In this document: positions 33,166-46,156 of the stretch, one piece after another | Layout of the letters: each line of letters begins with the position of its first letter | Numbering within the stretch: the stretch's first letter is position 1 | Assembly (NCBI RefSeq): GCF_030291075.1 | Contig: NZ_CP127407.1 | Coordinates: 1,610,001-1,674,000, forward strand | Length of the DNA: 64,000 bases | Source: Stenotrophomonas sp. 57 | GTDB taxonomy: Bacteria; Pseudomonadota; Gammaproteobacteria; Xanthomonadales; Xanthomonadaceae | Direction: 5' to 3' | Notes under the pieces: model-generated | What the model was told of the DNA's origin: nothing | Databases searched by the model: none | Seen by the model: only the letters and a program-made list of their open reading frames with translations | Made by a program: the position numbers and the translations under genes

Positions 33166-33759
33166 TCAAGCGGGCAGGGCGGTTGTCGCCGCGTCGTCAG
33201 CCAGCAGGCCGTAGACGGCCGAGTCCGAAAGTTCGCCCTGGATGCGCCAGCGCTGGCGCAGCACCCCCTCGCGGCGGAAGCCGAGGCGGTCAAGCACGCG
33301 CGCCGACGGCACATTGCGCGGGTCGATCTCGGCCTCGATGCGGTGCAGGTGCAGGGTTCGGAACAGATAGGCCAGCATCTGCTGCAGGGCCTCGTGCATG
33401 TAGCCCTGGCCCTGGCGGTCGGGTGCAAGCAGATAGCCGATCTCTGCCCGCGCGGCGTCACGATCGATGGCAAACACCACGCAGATGCCCAGCAGCGGAC
33501 CGTCCAATGATTCGCGCACGGCCAGCTTCAGCTGGGTACCGATGGCGTGCGCGGCAAGATCGTCGTCGATCTGTTCGCGGGCCTCGGCCGGACGTGTCCA
33601 GACCGGGTGGTTCCACCAGCGCATTACATCCGGGTTGGATTGCAGCGTGAACAGCGCGGCCGCGTCGTCACGGCGGATCGGGCTCAGCACCAAACGCGCG
33701 CTGTGCAGCGGCAGGGCGGGGAACAGCAACGAGTGGCTGGCCAATACGATGGTCCACAC
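33166..33759 (-). CDS. GNAT-family acetyltransferase (RimJ/RimL-like)
   Basis: 197 residues from a GTG codon. The family is shown by SARLVLSPIRRDDAAALFTLQSNPDVMRWW at the start, EIGYLLAPDRQGQGYMHEAL (acetyl-CoA site) and the C-terminal NVPSARVLDRLGFRREGVLR. RimJ/RimL-type proteins acetylate ribosomal-protein N termini or small amines. The start is uncertain, since no ATG lies before the domain. Confidence 0.8.
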   Translation of the reverse strand: MWTIVLASHSLLFPALPLHSARLVLSPIRRDDAAALFTLQSNPDVMRWWNHPVWTRPAEAREQIDDDLAAHAIGTQLKLAVRESLDGPLLGICVVFAIDRDAARAEIGYLLAPDRQGQGYMHEALQQMLAYLFRTLHLHRIEAEIDPRNVPSARVLDRLGFRREGVLRQRWRIQGELSDSAVYGLLADDAATTALPA

Positions 33760-33812
33760 GGGTGGACGCGCATTATGGCGCCGCAGGGTTTGCCGATGGC
33801 GGCGGGATCTCT

Positions 33813-33881
33813 GTAGAGCCGAGCCGATGCTCGGCTGCCCGGCACGACGCGGAATGCAGCCGAGCGTGGGCTCGGCTCTAC
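33813..33881. repeat. SMAG/GTAG palindrome, inverted pair
   Basis: GTAGA-GCCGAGC-CGAT-GCTCGGC, then GCCGAGC-GTGG-GCTCGGC-TCTAC with the tag inverted. It lies between the GNAT gene and the parE end. Confidence 0.85.
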
Positions 33882-33897
33882 AGGAGGGTTGCGGGAG

Positions 33898-35787
33898 TTA
33901 GACTTCCAGCGAGGCCAGGTCGCCCTTCGACTCCAGCCAGCCCTTGCGGTCGGAGGCGCGCTTCTTGGCCAGCAGCATGTCCATCAGCGAACTTGTCTGT
34001 TCGCGATCGTCCACGGTCAGCTGCACCAGGCGGCGCGTATCGGGGTGGATGGTCGACTCGCGCAGCTGCGGCGGATTCATCTCGCCCAGGCCCTTGAAGC
34101 GGGTCACATTGATGGCGCCCTTGATCTTCTCGCGTTCGATCTTGTCCAGCATCGAGCGCTTTTCTTCTTCGTCCAGGGCGTAGAACACCTGCTTGCCCAC
34201 GTCGATGCGGAACAGCGGCGGCATCGCCACGAACACGTGGCCGGCATCGACCAGCGCCGGGAAGTGCTTCAGGAACAGTGCGGTCAGCAGCGTTGCGATG
34301 TGCAGGCCGTCGGAGTCCGCGTCGGCCAGGATGATGACCTTGCCGTAGCGCAGGCCGCTGATGTCATCCTTGCCCGGGTCGCAGCCGATGGCGATGGCCA
34401 GGTTGTGCACTTCTTCCGAGGCCAGCACGCTGTTGGACGAAACTTCCCAGGTGTTCAGGATCTTGCCGCGCAGCGGCATGATGGCCTGGAAGTCCTTGTC
34501 GCGGGCCTGCTTGGCGCTGCCGCCTGCCGAATCACCTTCCACCAGGAACAGCTCGGTGCGCGACAGGTCCTGGCTGATGCAGTCGGCCAGCTTGCCGGGC
34601 AGCGCCGGGCCCTGGGTGACTTTCTTGCGGACGACCAGCTTCTCGGACTTCAGGCGCGCACTGGCGCGCTCGATGGCGATCTGCGCGATCTTCTCCCCCA
34701 GCTCCACGTTCTGGTTCAGCAGCAGGCTGAACGCATCGTGGGCGGCGCCTTCAACGAAACCGGCGGCCTGGCGCGAGGACAGGCGTTCCTTGGTCTGGCC
34801 GCTGAACTGCGGGTCGGTCATCTTCAGTGACAGCACGAACGACACGCGGTCCCACACGTCTTCCGGGGCCAGCTTGACGCCACGCGGCAGTAGGTTGCGG
34901 AAGTCGCAGAACTCGCGCAGCGCCTCGGTCAGGCCGGTACGCAGGCCGTTGACATGGGTGCCGTGCTGGGCGGTGGGAATCAGGTTGACGTAGCTTTCCT
35001 GCACCAGCTCGCCTTCCGGCAGCCAGGCCACGGCCCAGTCCACCACCTCGGTGTCCTTCTTCAGGTTGCCGACGAACAGGTCGGCCGGCAGCGATTCGCG
35101 CTCGCCCAGCTCCAGCTTCAGGTAATCGCGCAGGCCGTCTTCGTAGTACCAGGTGTCGACTTCACCGGTGGCCTCGTCGGTCAGCTTGACGGTCAGGCCC
35201 GGGCACAGCACGGCCTTGGCGCGAAGCAGGTGCTTGAGCGCGCGCACCGCGAACTTCGGCGTATCGAAGTACTTCGGATCCGGCCAGAAGCGCACGCGGG
35301 TACCGGTGTTCTTCTTGCCGACGCTGCCGACCACTTCCAGCGGGGTAGCGCGGTCGCCGTTGCGGAAGGTGATGCGGTGTTCGGCACCTTCGCGCTTGAT
35401 GTGCACTTCCACCAGGGTCGACAGCGCGTTGACCACGCTGACGCCGACGCCGTGCAGGCCGCCGGAGAAGGTGTAGTTGTTGTTGCTGAACTTGCCGCCC
35501 GCATGCAGGCGGGTGAGGATCAGCTCGACACCGGGGATCTTCTCTTCCGGATGGATGTCCACCGGCATGCCGCGGCCGTCATCGCTGACTTCCACGCTGC
35601 CGTCCTTGTACAGGGTGATCTCGATCGAGCGGGCGTGGCCGGCGAGGGCCTCGTCCACCGAGTTGTCGATCACTTCCTGCGCCAGGTGGTTCGGGCGCGC
35701 GGTGTCGGTATACATGCCGGGACGGCGCTTGACCGGGTCAAGGCCGGACAGGACTTCAATATCGGCGGCGTTATAGCGGGCGTTCAT
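33898..35787 (-). CDS. parE: DNA topoisomerase IV subunit B
   Basis: 629 residues. A GHKL ATPase domain opens with IEVLSGLDPVKRRPGMYTDT, and includes EVIDNSVDEALAGHA, DDGRGMPVDIHPEE and GGLHGVGVSVVNALS. The TOPRIM domain contains EGDSAGGSAKQARDKDFQ and PLRGKILNTWEV. The absence of the long GyrB insert, together with the length (E. coli ParE 630), identifies ParE. ParC is elsewhere. It decatenates sister chromosomes. The start is an ATG 40 bp from the next promoter. Confidence 0.96.
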   Translation of the reverse strand: MNARYNAADIEVLSGLDPVKRRPGMYTDTARPNHLAQEVIDNSVDEALAGHARSIEITLYKDGSVEVSDDGRGMPVDIHPEEKIPGVELILTRLHAGGKFSNNNYTFSGGLHGVGVSVVNALSTLVEVHIKREGAEHRITFRNGDRATPLEVVGSVGKKNTGTRVRFWPDPKYFDTPKFAVRALKHLLRAKAVLCPGLTVKLTDEATGEVDTWYYEDGLRDYLKLELGERESLPADLFVGNLKKDTEVVDWAVAWLPEGELVQESYVNLIPTAQHGTHVNGLRTGLTEALREFCDFRNLLPRGVKLAPEDVWDRVSFVLSLKMTDPQFSGQTKERLSSRQAAGFVEGAAHDAFSLLLNQNVELGEKIAQIAIERASARLKSEKLVVRKKVTQGPALPGKLADCISQDLSRTELFLVEGDSAGGSAKQARDKDFQAIMPLRGKILNTWEVSSNSVLASEEVHNLAIAIGCDPGKDDISGLRYGKVIILADADSDGLHIATLLTALFLKHFPALVDAGHVFVAMPPLFRIDVGKQVFYALDEEEKRSMLDKIEREKIKGAINVTRFKGLGEMNPPQLRESTIHPDTRRLVQLTVDDREQTSSLMDMLLAKKRASDRKGWLESKGDLASLEV

Positions 35788-35959
35788 CTATCTTCTAAAG
35801 CGCGGAGCGACGCGCAAGTGTGCGGTCTGTGCGGCGAATTTGCACGCCTGCGGTTCAGCCTCGGCGGCGGGGAGGGGGTAAAATGGCAGTCGCTGGAGTC
35901 TGAACGCCGGCGACCCCCGTTGGGTCGAAACATCCAAGCCATACCGCGAGGAAGACCTC

Positions 35960-36193
35960 ATGAAGAAGTTGCTGACCATTGCGATCCTGGCCGCCGCCGC
36001 CGTTGCAGTGCCGATGGTGGTGGCGCAGAACGCCGGCCAGCCGGCCCCGCAGCAGGGTGACCAGGCCGATAAGGCACAGGCTGAAGCCGATGCCAAGGCC
36101 AAGCGCCGCGCCCAGGCCAATGCCGAAATGAAGGCGCAGGGCCAGCCGGCCCCGCAGCAGGAAGAGGAAGAAGAGGCGAGGAAGAAGAAGTAA
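35960..36193 (+). CDS. Small exported low-complexity protein
   Basis: 77 residues. A signal peptide (MKKLLTIAILAAAAVAVPMVVA, cut near AQN) is followed by a Gln/Ala/Lys-rich mature part with the motif GQPAPQQ twice, a helical charged middle, and the tail EEEEEARKKK. GAGGAAGACCTC supplies the Shine-Dalgarno; TAAAAT at 35879 is a likely -10. It has its own terminator. No family was recognised. A periplasmic role is inferred. Confidence 0.7.
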   Translation: MKKLLTIAILAAAAVAVPMVVAQNAGQPAPQQGDQADKAQAEADAKAKRRAQANAEMKAQGQPAPQQEEEEEARKKK

Positions 36194-36238
36194 CGCTTCC
36201 GCGCTCTGAAGCCCTTGCCGCAAGGGATTCGCCCCCCG

Positions 36239-36266
36239 ACGCCCCGCCCAGCGGGGCGTTTCTTTT
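36239..36266 (+). terminator. Intrinsic terminator after the small exported protein
   Basis: CGCCCCGC pairs with GCGGGGCG around CCA, followed by TTTCTTTT. Confidence 0.88.
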
Positions 36267-38258
<1,992 letters not shown>

Positions 38259-38347
38259 CTTGTGAATGGGGGCTTCGGCCCCCATCCTGCATGCTTCAAC
38301 CCCCAGCGCACCGGCCCGTCCGGTGCTGCGGACAACAAGGAAACGCC

Positions 38348-39178
38348 ATGAAACTGTGTGGATTCGAGGTCGGGCTGGACCAGCCCCTGTTCCTGATCGC
38401 CGGCCCCTGCGTGATCGAGTCGATGCAGCTGCAGCTTGATACCGCCGGCAAGCTGAAGGAGATCACCGACAAGCTCGGTGTGAACTTCATCTTCAAGTCC
38501 AGCTTCGACAAGGCCAACCGCACCTCGGGCACCGCCTTCCGCGGCCCGGGCATGGAAGAGGGCCTGAAGGTCCTGGCCGAGGTCAAGAAGCAGATCGGCG
38601 TGCCGGTGCTGACCGACGTTCACGAATACACCCCGATGGACGAAGTGGCCTCGGTGGTGGACGTGCTGCAGACCCCGGCGTTCCTCGTCCGCCAGACCGA
38701 CTTCATCCGCAAGGTGTGCTCGGCCGGCAAGCCCGTCAACATCAAGAAGGGCCAGTTCCTGGCGCCGTGGGACATGAAGCCGGTCGTGGAGAAGGCCAAG
38801 GCCACCGGCAACGAGCAGATCATGGTCTGCGAGCGCGGTGCCAGCTTCGGCTACAACAACCTGGTCAGCGACATGCGTTCGCTGGCGGTGATGCGCGAGA
38901 CCGGTTGCCCGGTGGTGTTCGACGCCACCCATTCGGTGCAGCTGCCGGGTGGGCAGGGCACCAGTTCCGGTGGCCAGCGTGAGCACGTGCCGGTTCTGGC
39001 CCGTGCCGCCGTGGCGGTGGGCATCTCCGGCCTGTTCGCCGAGACCCATCCAGACCCGTCCAAGGCGCTGTCCGATGGCCCCAATGCATGGCCGCTGGAC
39101 CAGATGGAAGCGCTGCTCGAGACCCTGATGGAACTCGATGCGGTGACCAAGAAGCACGGCTTCTCGCGCTTCGCGTGA
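38348..39178 (+). CDS. kdsA: KDO-8-phosphate synthase
   Basis: 276 residues. Condenses PEP with arabinose 5-phosphate to KDO-8-P for lipid A core. Motifs: [12 protein letters not shown] at the start, [54 protein letters not shown] and [14 protein letters not shown]. Preceded by AAGGAAACGCC. Its stop overlaps a GTG start of the next membrane gene (GTGA). A hairpin with a UUCG tetraloop (38267-38285) lies between pyrG and kdsA. Confidence 0.97.
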   Translation: MKLCGFEVGLDQPLFLIAGPCVIESMQLQLDTAGKLKEITDKLGVNFIFKSSFDKANRTSGTAFRGPGMEEGLKVLAEVKKQIGVPVLTDVHEYTPMDEVASVVDVLQTPAFLVRQTDFIRKVCSAGKPVNIKKGQFLAPWDMKPVVEKAKATGNEQIMVCERGASFGYNNLVSDMRSLAVMRETGCPVVFDATHSVQLPGGQGTSSGGQREHVPVLARAAVAVGISGLFAETHPDPSKALSDGPNAWPLDQMEALLETLMELDAVTKKHGFSRFA

Positions 39179-39522
39179 GTCGTGACCCGTGGCTGGCGCT
39201 GGAAAACCAGCGCCGCCGCCGGCACTGGAAGCAGTGGCCGTGGGGCTTGATCGCACTGGCCCTGGCCGCGCTGTTCACCGTGGGTATGTTCGGGCTGGTG
39301 CTGATCGGCGCAGCGTCCGTGCGCCCACCGGGTGATGGCGGCAGCGCGCTCAATCTGCGCGCGTACTTCATTGCGCTGCTGGTTGCAGAGCTGGTCGGCG
39401 CCGTGGGATGCGTCGTTGCCGCCGCACTGGCTTGGCGCCTGAACCGTGGCAAGGTGGCCGCCGGGTTGGCGATCATCCTGCTGTCGCTGTGGCTTGGTGC
39501 CCTGTTCTACGGGCTGTTCTGA
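39175..39522 (+). CDS. Membrane protein, first of a tandem pair
   Basis: 115 residues from GTG overlapping the kdsA stop (GTGA). Three membrane helices: [21 protein letters not shown], the middle one in [21 protein letters not shown], and [19 protein letters not shown]. It shares [10 protein letters not shown] and topology with the next gene, so they are tandem paralogues. No function is known. It sits between kdsA and eno in one apparent operon. Confidence 0.7.
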   Translation: MSRDPWLALENQRRRRHWKQWPWGLIALALAALFTVGMFGLVLIGAASVRPPGDGGSALNLRAYFIALLVAELVGAVGCVVAAALAWRLNRGKVAAGLAIILLSLWLGALFYGLF

Positions 39523-39851
39523 TGAATGCGACCCTGGCAACCCGTGATCGGCCCTGGGGCCTGATCGCGCTGGCGCTGGCTGTTCTTGCCTGGGCCGGCC
39601 TGGTGGCAGCTGTATTCGCCTTCGCCGCCAGTTTCGGTTCGCCCGGGGATGGCAGCCATGGCATGCAGGCCATGCAGTACTGGATCCTGGCTGCACTGGC
39701 CGTGCTCGTGCTGTCCTTCCTTGGCAGCCTGGTGGCGATGGTGATGGCCTGGCGTTGCCGCCGCGGCGGCGTAGTGGCCGCCATTGCCGGTGGCCTGCTG
39801 GTGGTGATGATGTCGTTGATCCTGATGGTGATCGGGGCCACTCTGGCCTGA
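39522..39851 (+). CDS. Membrane protein, second of a tandem pair
   Basis: 109 residues. The start overlaps the stop of the preceding gene (TGATG). Three membrane helices with [22 protein letters not shown] at the start and two Gly/Met-rich helices at the end. It is a paralogue of the upstream protein. The loop FGSPGDGSHGMQAM matches the RPPGDGGS loop of the paralogue. No function recognised. Confidence 0.7.
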   Translation: MNATLATRDRPWGLIALALAVLAWAGLVAAVFAFAASFGSPGDGSHGMQAMQYWILAALAVLVLSFLGSLVAMVMAWRCRRGGVVAAIAGGLLVVMMSLILMVIGATLA

Positions 39852-41240
<1,389 letters not shown>

Positions 41241-41244
41241 GCCG

Positions 41245-41598
41245 ATGCGCGACTGGCGCTGGATGCTGCTGGTGCTGGCCCTGCTGCTGGGCTGGCTGCA
41301 GTACCGCTTCTGGTTCGGTCCGGGCAATTCGGGTGAAGTGATGATGCTCGAAGCCCAGGTCGCCAACCAGGAGCGGGACAATGAGGGCCTGCAGCAGCGC
41401 AATGATGCGCTGGCTGCCGAAGTGAAGGACCTCAAGGAAGGCCAGTCCGCCATCGAGGAACGCGCGCGCAGCGAGCTCGGCATGATCAAGCCTGGCGAAA
41501 AGTTCTACCGCGTGGTCGAGGATGCGCCGGTGCATCCGGCGCAGCCTGCGGCGAGCGTCAGCGCGCAGGTCGGCGAGCACCCGGCGGACGTGCCATGA
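41245..41598 (+). CDS. ftsB: Cell division protein FtsB
   Basis: 117 residues. One N-terminal membrane helix ([19 protein letters not shown]), a periplasmic coiled coil ([28 protein letters not shown] broken in heptads) and the FtsB signature [24 protein letters not shown]. It forms the FtsQLB divisome complex. The C-terminal tail is longer and Pro/Ala-rich. The eno-ftsB-ispD order is standard. Its stop overlaps ispD (ATGA). Confidence 0.95.
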   Translation: MRDWRWMLLVLALLLGWLQYRFWFGPGNSGEVMMLEAQVANQERDNEGLQQRNDALAAEVKDLKEGQSAIEERARSELGMIKPGEKFYRVVEDAPVHPAQPAASVSAQVGEHPADVP

Positions 41599-42293
41599 GT
41601 GCGGCCATCTGGGTCGTGGTTCCGGCTGCTGGGCGTGGCACCCGCTTCGGCGCGCCGTTGCCCAAGCAGTACCTGCAGGCAGGTGGGCAGATCCTGCTTG
41701 CCCATACCCTGGACGCCCTGCTGGCGCACCCGGCCGTGGCCGGGGCGATGGTGGTGATCGGCCAGGACGACGCCGACTGGCCCGGCTGGAACAAGTGGGC
41801 GGGCAAGCCGGTGCTGACCTGCATCGGTGGCGCGACCCGTGCCGCTTCGGTGCTGGCTGGCCTGCAGGCGCTGCCGGAGACGGTGCGTGCTGATGAGTTC
41901 GTACTGGTCCACGATGCCGCGCGGCCGAACCTTTCTCCGGCCGATCTCGGCCGCCTGCTTGAGGTCGGCCGTGCCGACCCGGTCGGCGCAATCCTGGCTG
42001 CCCCGGTGCGCGACACGCTCAAGCGTGCGGGTGACGACGGTGGCATCGATGGCACCGAACCGCGCGAGCGCCTGTGGCGCGCATTGACCCCCCAGTTGTT
42101 CCGCCGTCACCAGCTCAGTCGCGCGCTGTCCGACGCCGCTGCCGCCGGTGTCGAAGTCACCGACGAGGCCATGGCCATGGAGCGCCAGGGCCAGCGCCCG
42201 CTGCTGGTGGAAGGCAGCGAGGACAACTTCAAGGTCACCACCCCGGCCGATCTGGACCGGTTCGAATTCGTACTTTCCCGCCGCGCCAGCTGA
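41595..42293 (+). CDS. ispD: 2-C-methyl-D-erythritol 4-phosphate cytidylyltransferase
   Basis: 232 residues. Third step of the MEP isoprenoid pathway, making CDP-ME. Motifs: [20 protein letters not shown] (nucleotide binding), [29 protein letters not shown], and C-terminal [21 protein letters not shown]. It is translationally coupled to ftsB. ispF follows after 34 bp. Confidence 0.97.
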   Translation: MSAAIWVVVPAAGRGTRFGAPLPKQYLQAGGQILLAHTLDALLAHPAVAGAMVVIGQDDADWPGWNKWAGKPVLTCIGGATRAASVLAGLQALPETVRADEFVLVHDAARPNLSPADLGRLLEVGRADPVGAILAAPVRDTLKRAGDDGGIDGTEPRERLWRALTPQLFRRHQLSRALSDAAAAGVEVTDEAMAMERQGQRPLLVEGSEDNFKVTTPADLDRFEFVLSRRAS

Positions 42294-42327
42294 ATGCCCG
42301 CGCGGCCCTGCTGCAAGGGTTGCATCC

Positions 42328-42825
42328 ATGAGCACCGCACCGTTCCCGCCCGTCCGCATCGGCCAGGGCTACGACGTCCATGCCTTCGGCGAAGGCGATC
42401 ACATCATGCTTGGCGGCGTGAACGTTCCACACAGTTGTGGCGTGCTTGCGCACAGCGATGGCGACGTGATCCTGCACGCCTTGTGCGATGCGATGCTCGG
42501 TGCGCTGGCGCTGGGTGACATCGGCCAGCATTTCCCGCCCAGTGACGACCGCTGGAAGGGCGCCGACAGCAGCGATTTCGTGCGCCATTGCGACAGCCTG
42601 CTGCGCGAGCGCGGCTGGCGTGTCAGCAACACCGACATCACCGTGATCTGCGAGCGGCCCAAGGTCGGCCCGCATGCGCTGGCCATGCGTGAGCGCATCG
42701 GCGGACTGCTGCAGTTGCCGCTGGATGCGGTCAGCGTCAAGGCCACCACCTCGGAAAAGCTGGGCTTCACCGGCCGTGGTGAAGGCATTGCCGCACAGGC
42801 GGTCGTGTTGCTGGTGGCGGCATGA
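42328..42825 (+). CDS. ispF: 2-C-methyl-D-erythritol 2,4-cyclodiphosphate synthase
   Basis: 165 residues. Forms MEcPP from CDP-ME-2P. The zinc motif GYDVHAF lies at about residues 14-20, followed by [38 protein letters not shown], and the C-terminal [24 protein letters not shown]. Start at [13 protein letters not shown]. Its stop overlaps truD (ATGA). Confidence 0.97.
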   Translation: MSTAPFPPVRIGQGYDVHAFGEGDHIMLGGVNVPHSCGVLAHSDGDVILHALCDAMLGALALGDIGQHFPPSDDRWKGADSSDFVRHCDSLLRERGWRVSNTDITVICERPKVGPHALAMRERIGGLLQLPLDAVSVKATTSEKLGFTGRGEGIAAQAVVLLVAA

Positions 42826-43853
42826 TCCCGTTGCCGCTCGCGTTCGGTGCACCGTTGTTGACGGCGCGCATCCGCACCACGCCGGACGATTTCCAGGTGG
42901 ATGAACTGCCGGCCTTCGAGGCCACCGGTGAAGGCGAGCACCTGTTGCTGCATATCCGCAAGCGCGGTGCCAACACCGTGCATGTGGCAAAGCTGCTGGC
43001 CAAGTGGGCCGGCCTGCCGGAAATGGCGGTCAGCTACGCCGGCATGAAGGATCGTCACGCGGTCACCACCCAGCGTTTCAGCGTGCACCTGCCCAAGCGC
43101 GTCGCGCCGGACCTGGCCGAGCTCGCCAGTGACGAGATGGAAGTGCTCGAAGCGACCTGGCACAACCGCAAGCTGCAGCGTGGCGCACTGGCCGGCAACC
43201 GCTTCAGGCTGGTGCTGCGTGAAGTGCAGGGCGATGCCGCCGCGATCAGCGAGCGCCTGCAGCAGATTGCCGCGCGCGGTCTGCCGAACTGGTTCGGCGA
43301 GCAACGCTTTGGCCGCGACGGCGGCAACGTGCCGGCCGCACTGGCGATGTTCGGTGGCCGCCGCATGCGCAAGGATCAGCGCTCGCTGCTGCTGTCAGCC
43401 GCCCGCTCGGCGCTGTTCAATCGCGTGCTGGCCGCGCGCGTGGAGCAGGGCAACTGGGATCAGCCGCTGGAGGGGGAAGTGTGGATGCTCGATGGCAGCC
43501 GCAGCGTGTTCGGCCCCGAGCCGTACACCGATGTGCTGGCCGAGCGCCTGGCGCGTTTCGACATCCATCCCAGCGCGCCGCTGTGGGGCGAAGGCGAGCT
43601 GCGCAGCGCCGACGCTGCACGTGAGCTGGAGCTGGCCGCGCTGGACGACGACGAGTCGAAGGCACTGCGGGCCGGCCTGGAAGATGCGCGCCTGAAACAG
43701 GAGCGCCGCGCGTTGCGCCTGCGCCCGGCGTTGCTGCAGCATCAGTGGCTGGCCGACGACGTGCTGGAACTGTCGTTTGCGTTGCCGCCCGGCTGCTACG
43801 CCACCGCCGTGCTGCACGAGCTCGGCCCTGTCGAAGACGCCTCGCAGGCCTGA
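42822..43853 (+). CDS. truD: tRNA pseudouridine(13) synthase
   Basis: 343 residues. Makes pseudouridine 13 in tRNA-Glu and others. The catalytic Asp is in [17 protein letters not shown] (about residue 76). [13 protein letters not shown] and a TRUD insert domain follow, with [16 protein letters not shown] near the end. Genes ispD-ispF-truD-surE-pcm follow the conserved order, but here an Smr gene on the other strand interrupts before surE. Confidence 0.96.
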   Translation: MIPLPLAFGAPLLTARIRTTPDDFQVDELPAFEATGEGEHLLLHIRKRGANTVHVAKLLAKWAGLPEMAVSYAGMKDRHAVTTQRFSVHLPKRVAPDLAELASDEMEVLEATWHNRKLQRGALAGNRFRLVLREVQGDAAAISERLQQIAARGLPNWFGEQRFGRDGGNVPAALAMFGGRRMRKDQRSLLLSAARSALFNRVLAARVEQGNWDQPLEGEVWMLDGSRSVFGPEPYTDVLAERLARFDIHPSAPLWGEGELRSADAARELELAALDDDESKALRAGLEDARLKQERRALRLRPALLQHQWLADDVLELSFALPPGCYATAVLHELGPVEDASQA

Positions 43854-43889
43854 GCAGGGCGCGCGGTTTTCGCGTGCCGCTGGAAGAGC

Positions 43890-43912
43890 AGTCGACTGAC
43901 AGTCGACTCTAC
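43890..43912 (-). repeat. GTAG palindrome, variant arm, single
   Basis: AGTCGACTG-A-CAGTCGACT-CTAC: a perfect 9-bp palindrome with a single central base and the GTAG tag on the minus strand. It is unpaired, unlike most other copies. Confidence 0.7.
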
Positions 43913-43935
43913 CTGGAGACAGAGCGTCCCCTTCT

Positions 43936-44475
43936 TTACCGCCGCGCCAGCAACACCAGCACCGCGCCAGTACCGCCTTGCCCGGTCGGCGCCGAATGGA
44001 ACGCCAGTACGTCGTTGCGCAGCCGCAGCAGGCGGTCGACCAGGTTCTTCAGTACAGGCGCGCCAGCGTCGGACTGCAATCCCTTGCCGTGGATGATGCG
44101 CACGCAGCCGTACTCATGTGCATGCGCTTCCAGCAGAAACTGGCGCAGCAGCGTCTCCGCCTGCGCGGCGGTGGCACCATGCAGGTCCAGTTCGTCCTGC
44201 ACCGAATACTGGCCACGCTTCAGGCGCTGGAACAGGCGCGGTGGCAGGTTGTCGCGGCGATAGCTGGCCACGTCGCCGGCTTCCAGCGGCGTGCTGTCGC
44301 GCAGCAGCCGGGCGAACTCGCCGGCGGCTTCGGCCTCGTCGCGTTCGGCCATGCGCGCGCGCGGTTTCGGCCGGGGCGCGGCAGGGGCCGGCTCGGCATC
44401 CTTGCGCAGCGGCGTCACTTCGCCGATGGCCGCACGGAACAATGCGGCGGGATCTTCGTCTTCTGGGTGCGACAT
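43936..44475 (-). CDS. Smr-domain protein (SmrA/B-like)
   Basis: 179 residues from MSHPEDEDPA. The N-terminal half is Pro/Ala/Arg-rich with a basic segment RPKPRARMAERD. The C-terminal Smr domain (about 95-179) has ELDLHGATAAQAETLL, the LDxHG motif, and IIHGKGLQSDAGAPVLK. Smr proteins are nucleases; SmrB in E. coli cuts mRNA at collided ribosomes. Which function holds here is unknown. It lies inside the truD-surE interval. Confidence 0.87.
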   Translation of the reverse strand: MSHPEDEDPAALFRAAIGEVTPLRKDAEPAPAAPRPKPRARMAERDEAEAAGEFARLLRDSTPLEAGDVASYRRDNLPPRLFQRLKRGQYSVQDELDLHGATAAQAETLLRQFLLEAHAHEYGCVRIIHGKGLQSDAGAPVLKNLVDRLLRLRNDVLAFHSAPTGQGGTGAVLVLLARR

Positions 44476-44683
44476 GCGCACAGGGTAAACCGCCGGCGCA
44501 GGTCTGCCTATGACGGTTCGATGTCGGTCGTGACCGCCGGCAGGGTAGGACCGGCGGCTCGCATGCGGCACAATAGATGATGCCCTTGCAGGGTCGACGG
44601 CTTCGGAAGGGAGCACGACGGTCCCGCCCACACTGCACGGTGACGGAATCGAATTCTTGGAAAATCAAGCGGTTAAATCGAAG

Positions 44684-45463
44684 ATGCGAATCCTGGTGAG
44701 TAACGACGACGGTGTCGACGCCGCAGGCATCCGGATGCTGGCCTCGGTACTGCGCGAGGCTGGGCACGAAGTCACGGTGGTCGCACCCGACCGCGATCGC
44801 TCCGGCGCCAGCAACTCACTGACCCTGGACCTGCCGATCCGCCTCAAGCGCATCGACCATTACACCGTCTCGGTGGCCGGTACGCCCACCGACTGCGTGC
44901 ACCTGGCGCTGACCGGCCTGCTTGAATTCGAGCCCGATATTGTCGTGTCCGGCATCAACAATGCCGCCAACCTCGGCGATGACGTGATCTATTCCGGCAC
45001 AGTCTCGGCGGCGATGGAAGGCCGTTTCCTCGGCCTGCCGGCCGTCGCTGTTTCACTGGTCAGCCGCAATCACGACCCGAAGCATTTCGAGACCGCTGCG
45101 CGCGCCGCGGTCGAGATCGTTGCCCGGCTCAAGGCCGATCCGCTGCCCGCCGACACCATCCTCAACGTCAACGTGCCGGACCTGCCGTGGAACGAGGTCA
45201 AGGGCTTCGAGGTCACGCGCTTGGGCAACCGCCATCGCGCCGAAGGCTGCATCGCGCAGAAGGACCCGCGCGGCAACGAGGTCTACTGGATCGGCCCGGC
45301 CGGTCGTGAGCAGGACTCCGGCCCCGGCACCGATTTCCACGCGGTACGCACCGGCCGCATCTCGATCACCCCGATCCAGGTCGACCTGACCCGCTACCAG
45401 GCCCTGGAGAAGGTGGCCAGCTGGGTCGGCGGCCTCAGCGCCGCGCTGGACCAGCCGGCATGA
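44684..45463 (+). CDS. surE: 5'/3'-nucleotidase SurE
   Basis: 259 residues from the ATG of [16 protein letters not shown], the family start; a TTG 27 nt earlier was rejected. Metal site D8/D9 in NDDG, with [48 protein letters not shown]. It hydrolyses nucleoside monophosphates. Its stop overlaps pcm (ATGA), the usual surE-pcm coupling. Confidence 0.97.
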   Translation: MRILVSNDDGVDAAGIRMLASVLREAGHEVTVVAPDRDRSGASNSLTLDLPIRLKRIDHYTVSVAGTPTDCVHLALTGLLEFEPDIVVSGINNAANLGDDVIYSGTVSAAMEGRFLGLPAVAVSLVSRNHDPKHFETAARAAVEIVARLKADPLPADTILNVNVPDLPWNEVKGFEVTRLGNRHRAEGCIAQKDPRGNEVYWIGPAGREQDSGPGTDFHAVRTGRISITPIQVDLTRYQALEKVASWVGGLSAALDQPA

Positions 45464-46137
45464 GCCCACGCTTGCGCCTGCAGCCGGAAGCCGTCGGTAT
45501 CGGCATGACCTCGCAGCGCGTGCGTGACCGCCTGGTCGATCGCCTGCGCGAAGCCGGCATTGTCGACGAGTCGACCTTGAATGCGATCCGGGTGGTGCCG
45601 CGTCATCTGTTCATCGATGAGGCGCTGGCCTCGCGTGCCTACGAAGACACGGCCCTGCCGATCGGCCACGGCCAGACCATCTCCCAGCCGTGGGTGGTGG
45701 CGCGCATGACCGAAGCCGTGCTGCAGGTATCACCGAAGAAGGTGCTGGAAGTCGGAACCGGCTCCGGCTACCAGGCCGCCGTGCTCGGCGCGCTGGGCCT
45801 GGAGATCTACACCGTCGAGCGCATCGGCGACCTGCTGCGGCAGGCACGCAAGCGCTTCCGCGCACTGGGCATGAACATCCGCACCAAGCATGACGACGGC
45901 CGTGCCGGCTGGGCCGAACATGGCCCGTTCGATGCCATCGTGGTCACTGCAGCTGCACCGGCGCTGGTCGATGAGCTGGTCGGGCAGCTGGCCGAGGGCG
46001 GCCGCCTGGTCGCGCCGGTTGGCGGTCCGGGCGGACAGTCGCTGGTGCAGTTGGACCGCAAGGCTGATGGCAGCATCGAACAACGCGTGCTGGCGCCGGT
46101 CACGTTCGTGCCGCTGCTGTCCGGCATGCTCGACTAA
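45460..46137 (+). CDS. pcm: Protein-L-isoaspartate O-methyltransferase
   Basis: 225 residues. Repairs isoaspartyl damage using SAM. Seen: [57 protein letters not shown] broken by helices, SAM motif [15 protein letters not shown], and [11 protein letters not shown]. It is coupled to surE. yqaA-like and nlpD genes follow. Confidence 0.96.
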   Translation: MSPRLRLQPEAVGIGMTSQRVRDRLVDRLREAGIVDESTLNAIRVVPRHLFIDEALASRAYEDTALPIGHGQTISQPWVVARMTEAVLQVSPKKVLEVGTGSGYQAAVLGALGLEIYTVERIGDLLRQARKRFRALGMNIRTKHDDGRAGWAEHGPFDAIVVTAAAPALVDELVGQLAEGGRLVAPVGGPGGQSLVQLDRKADGSIEQRVLAPVTFVPLLSGMLD

Positions 46138-46156
46138 TCCACGGAGCAGGGTTTGC

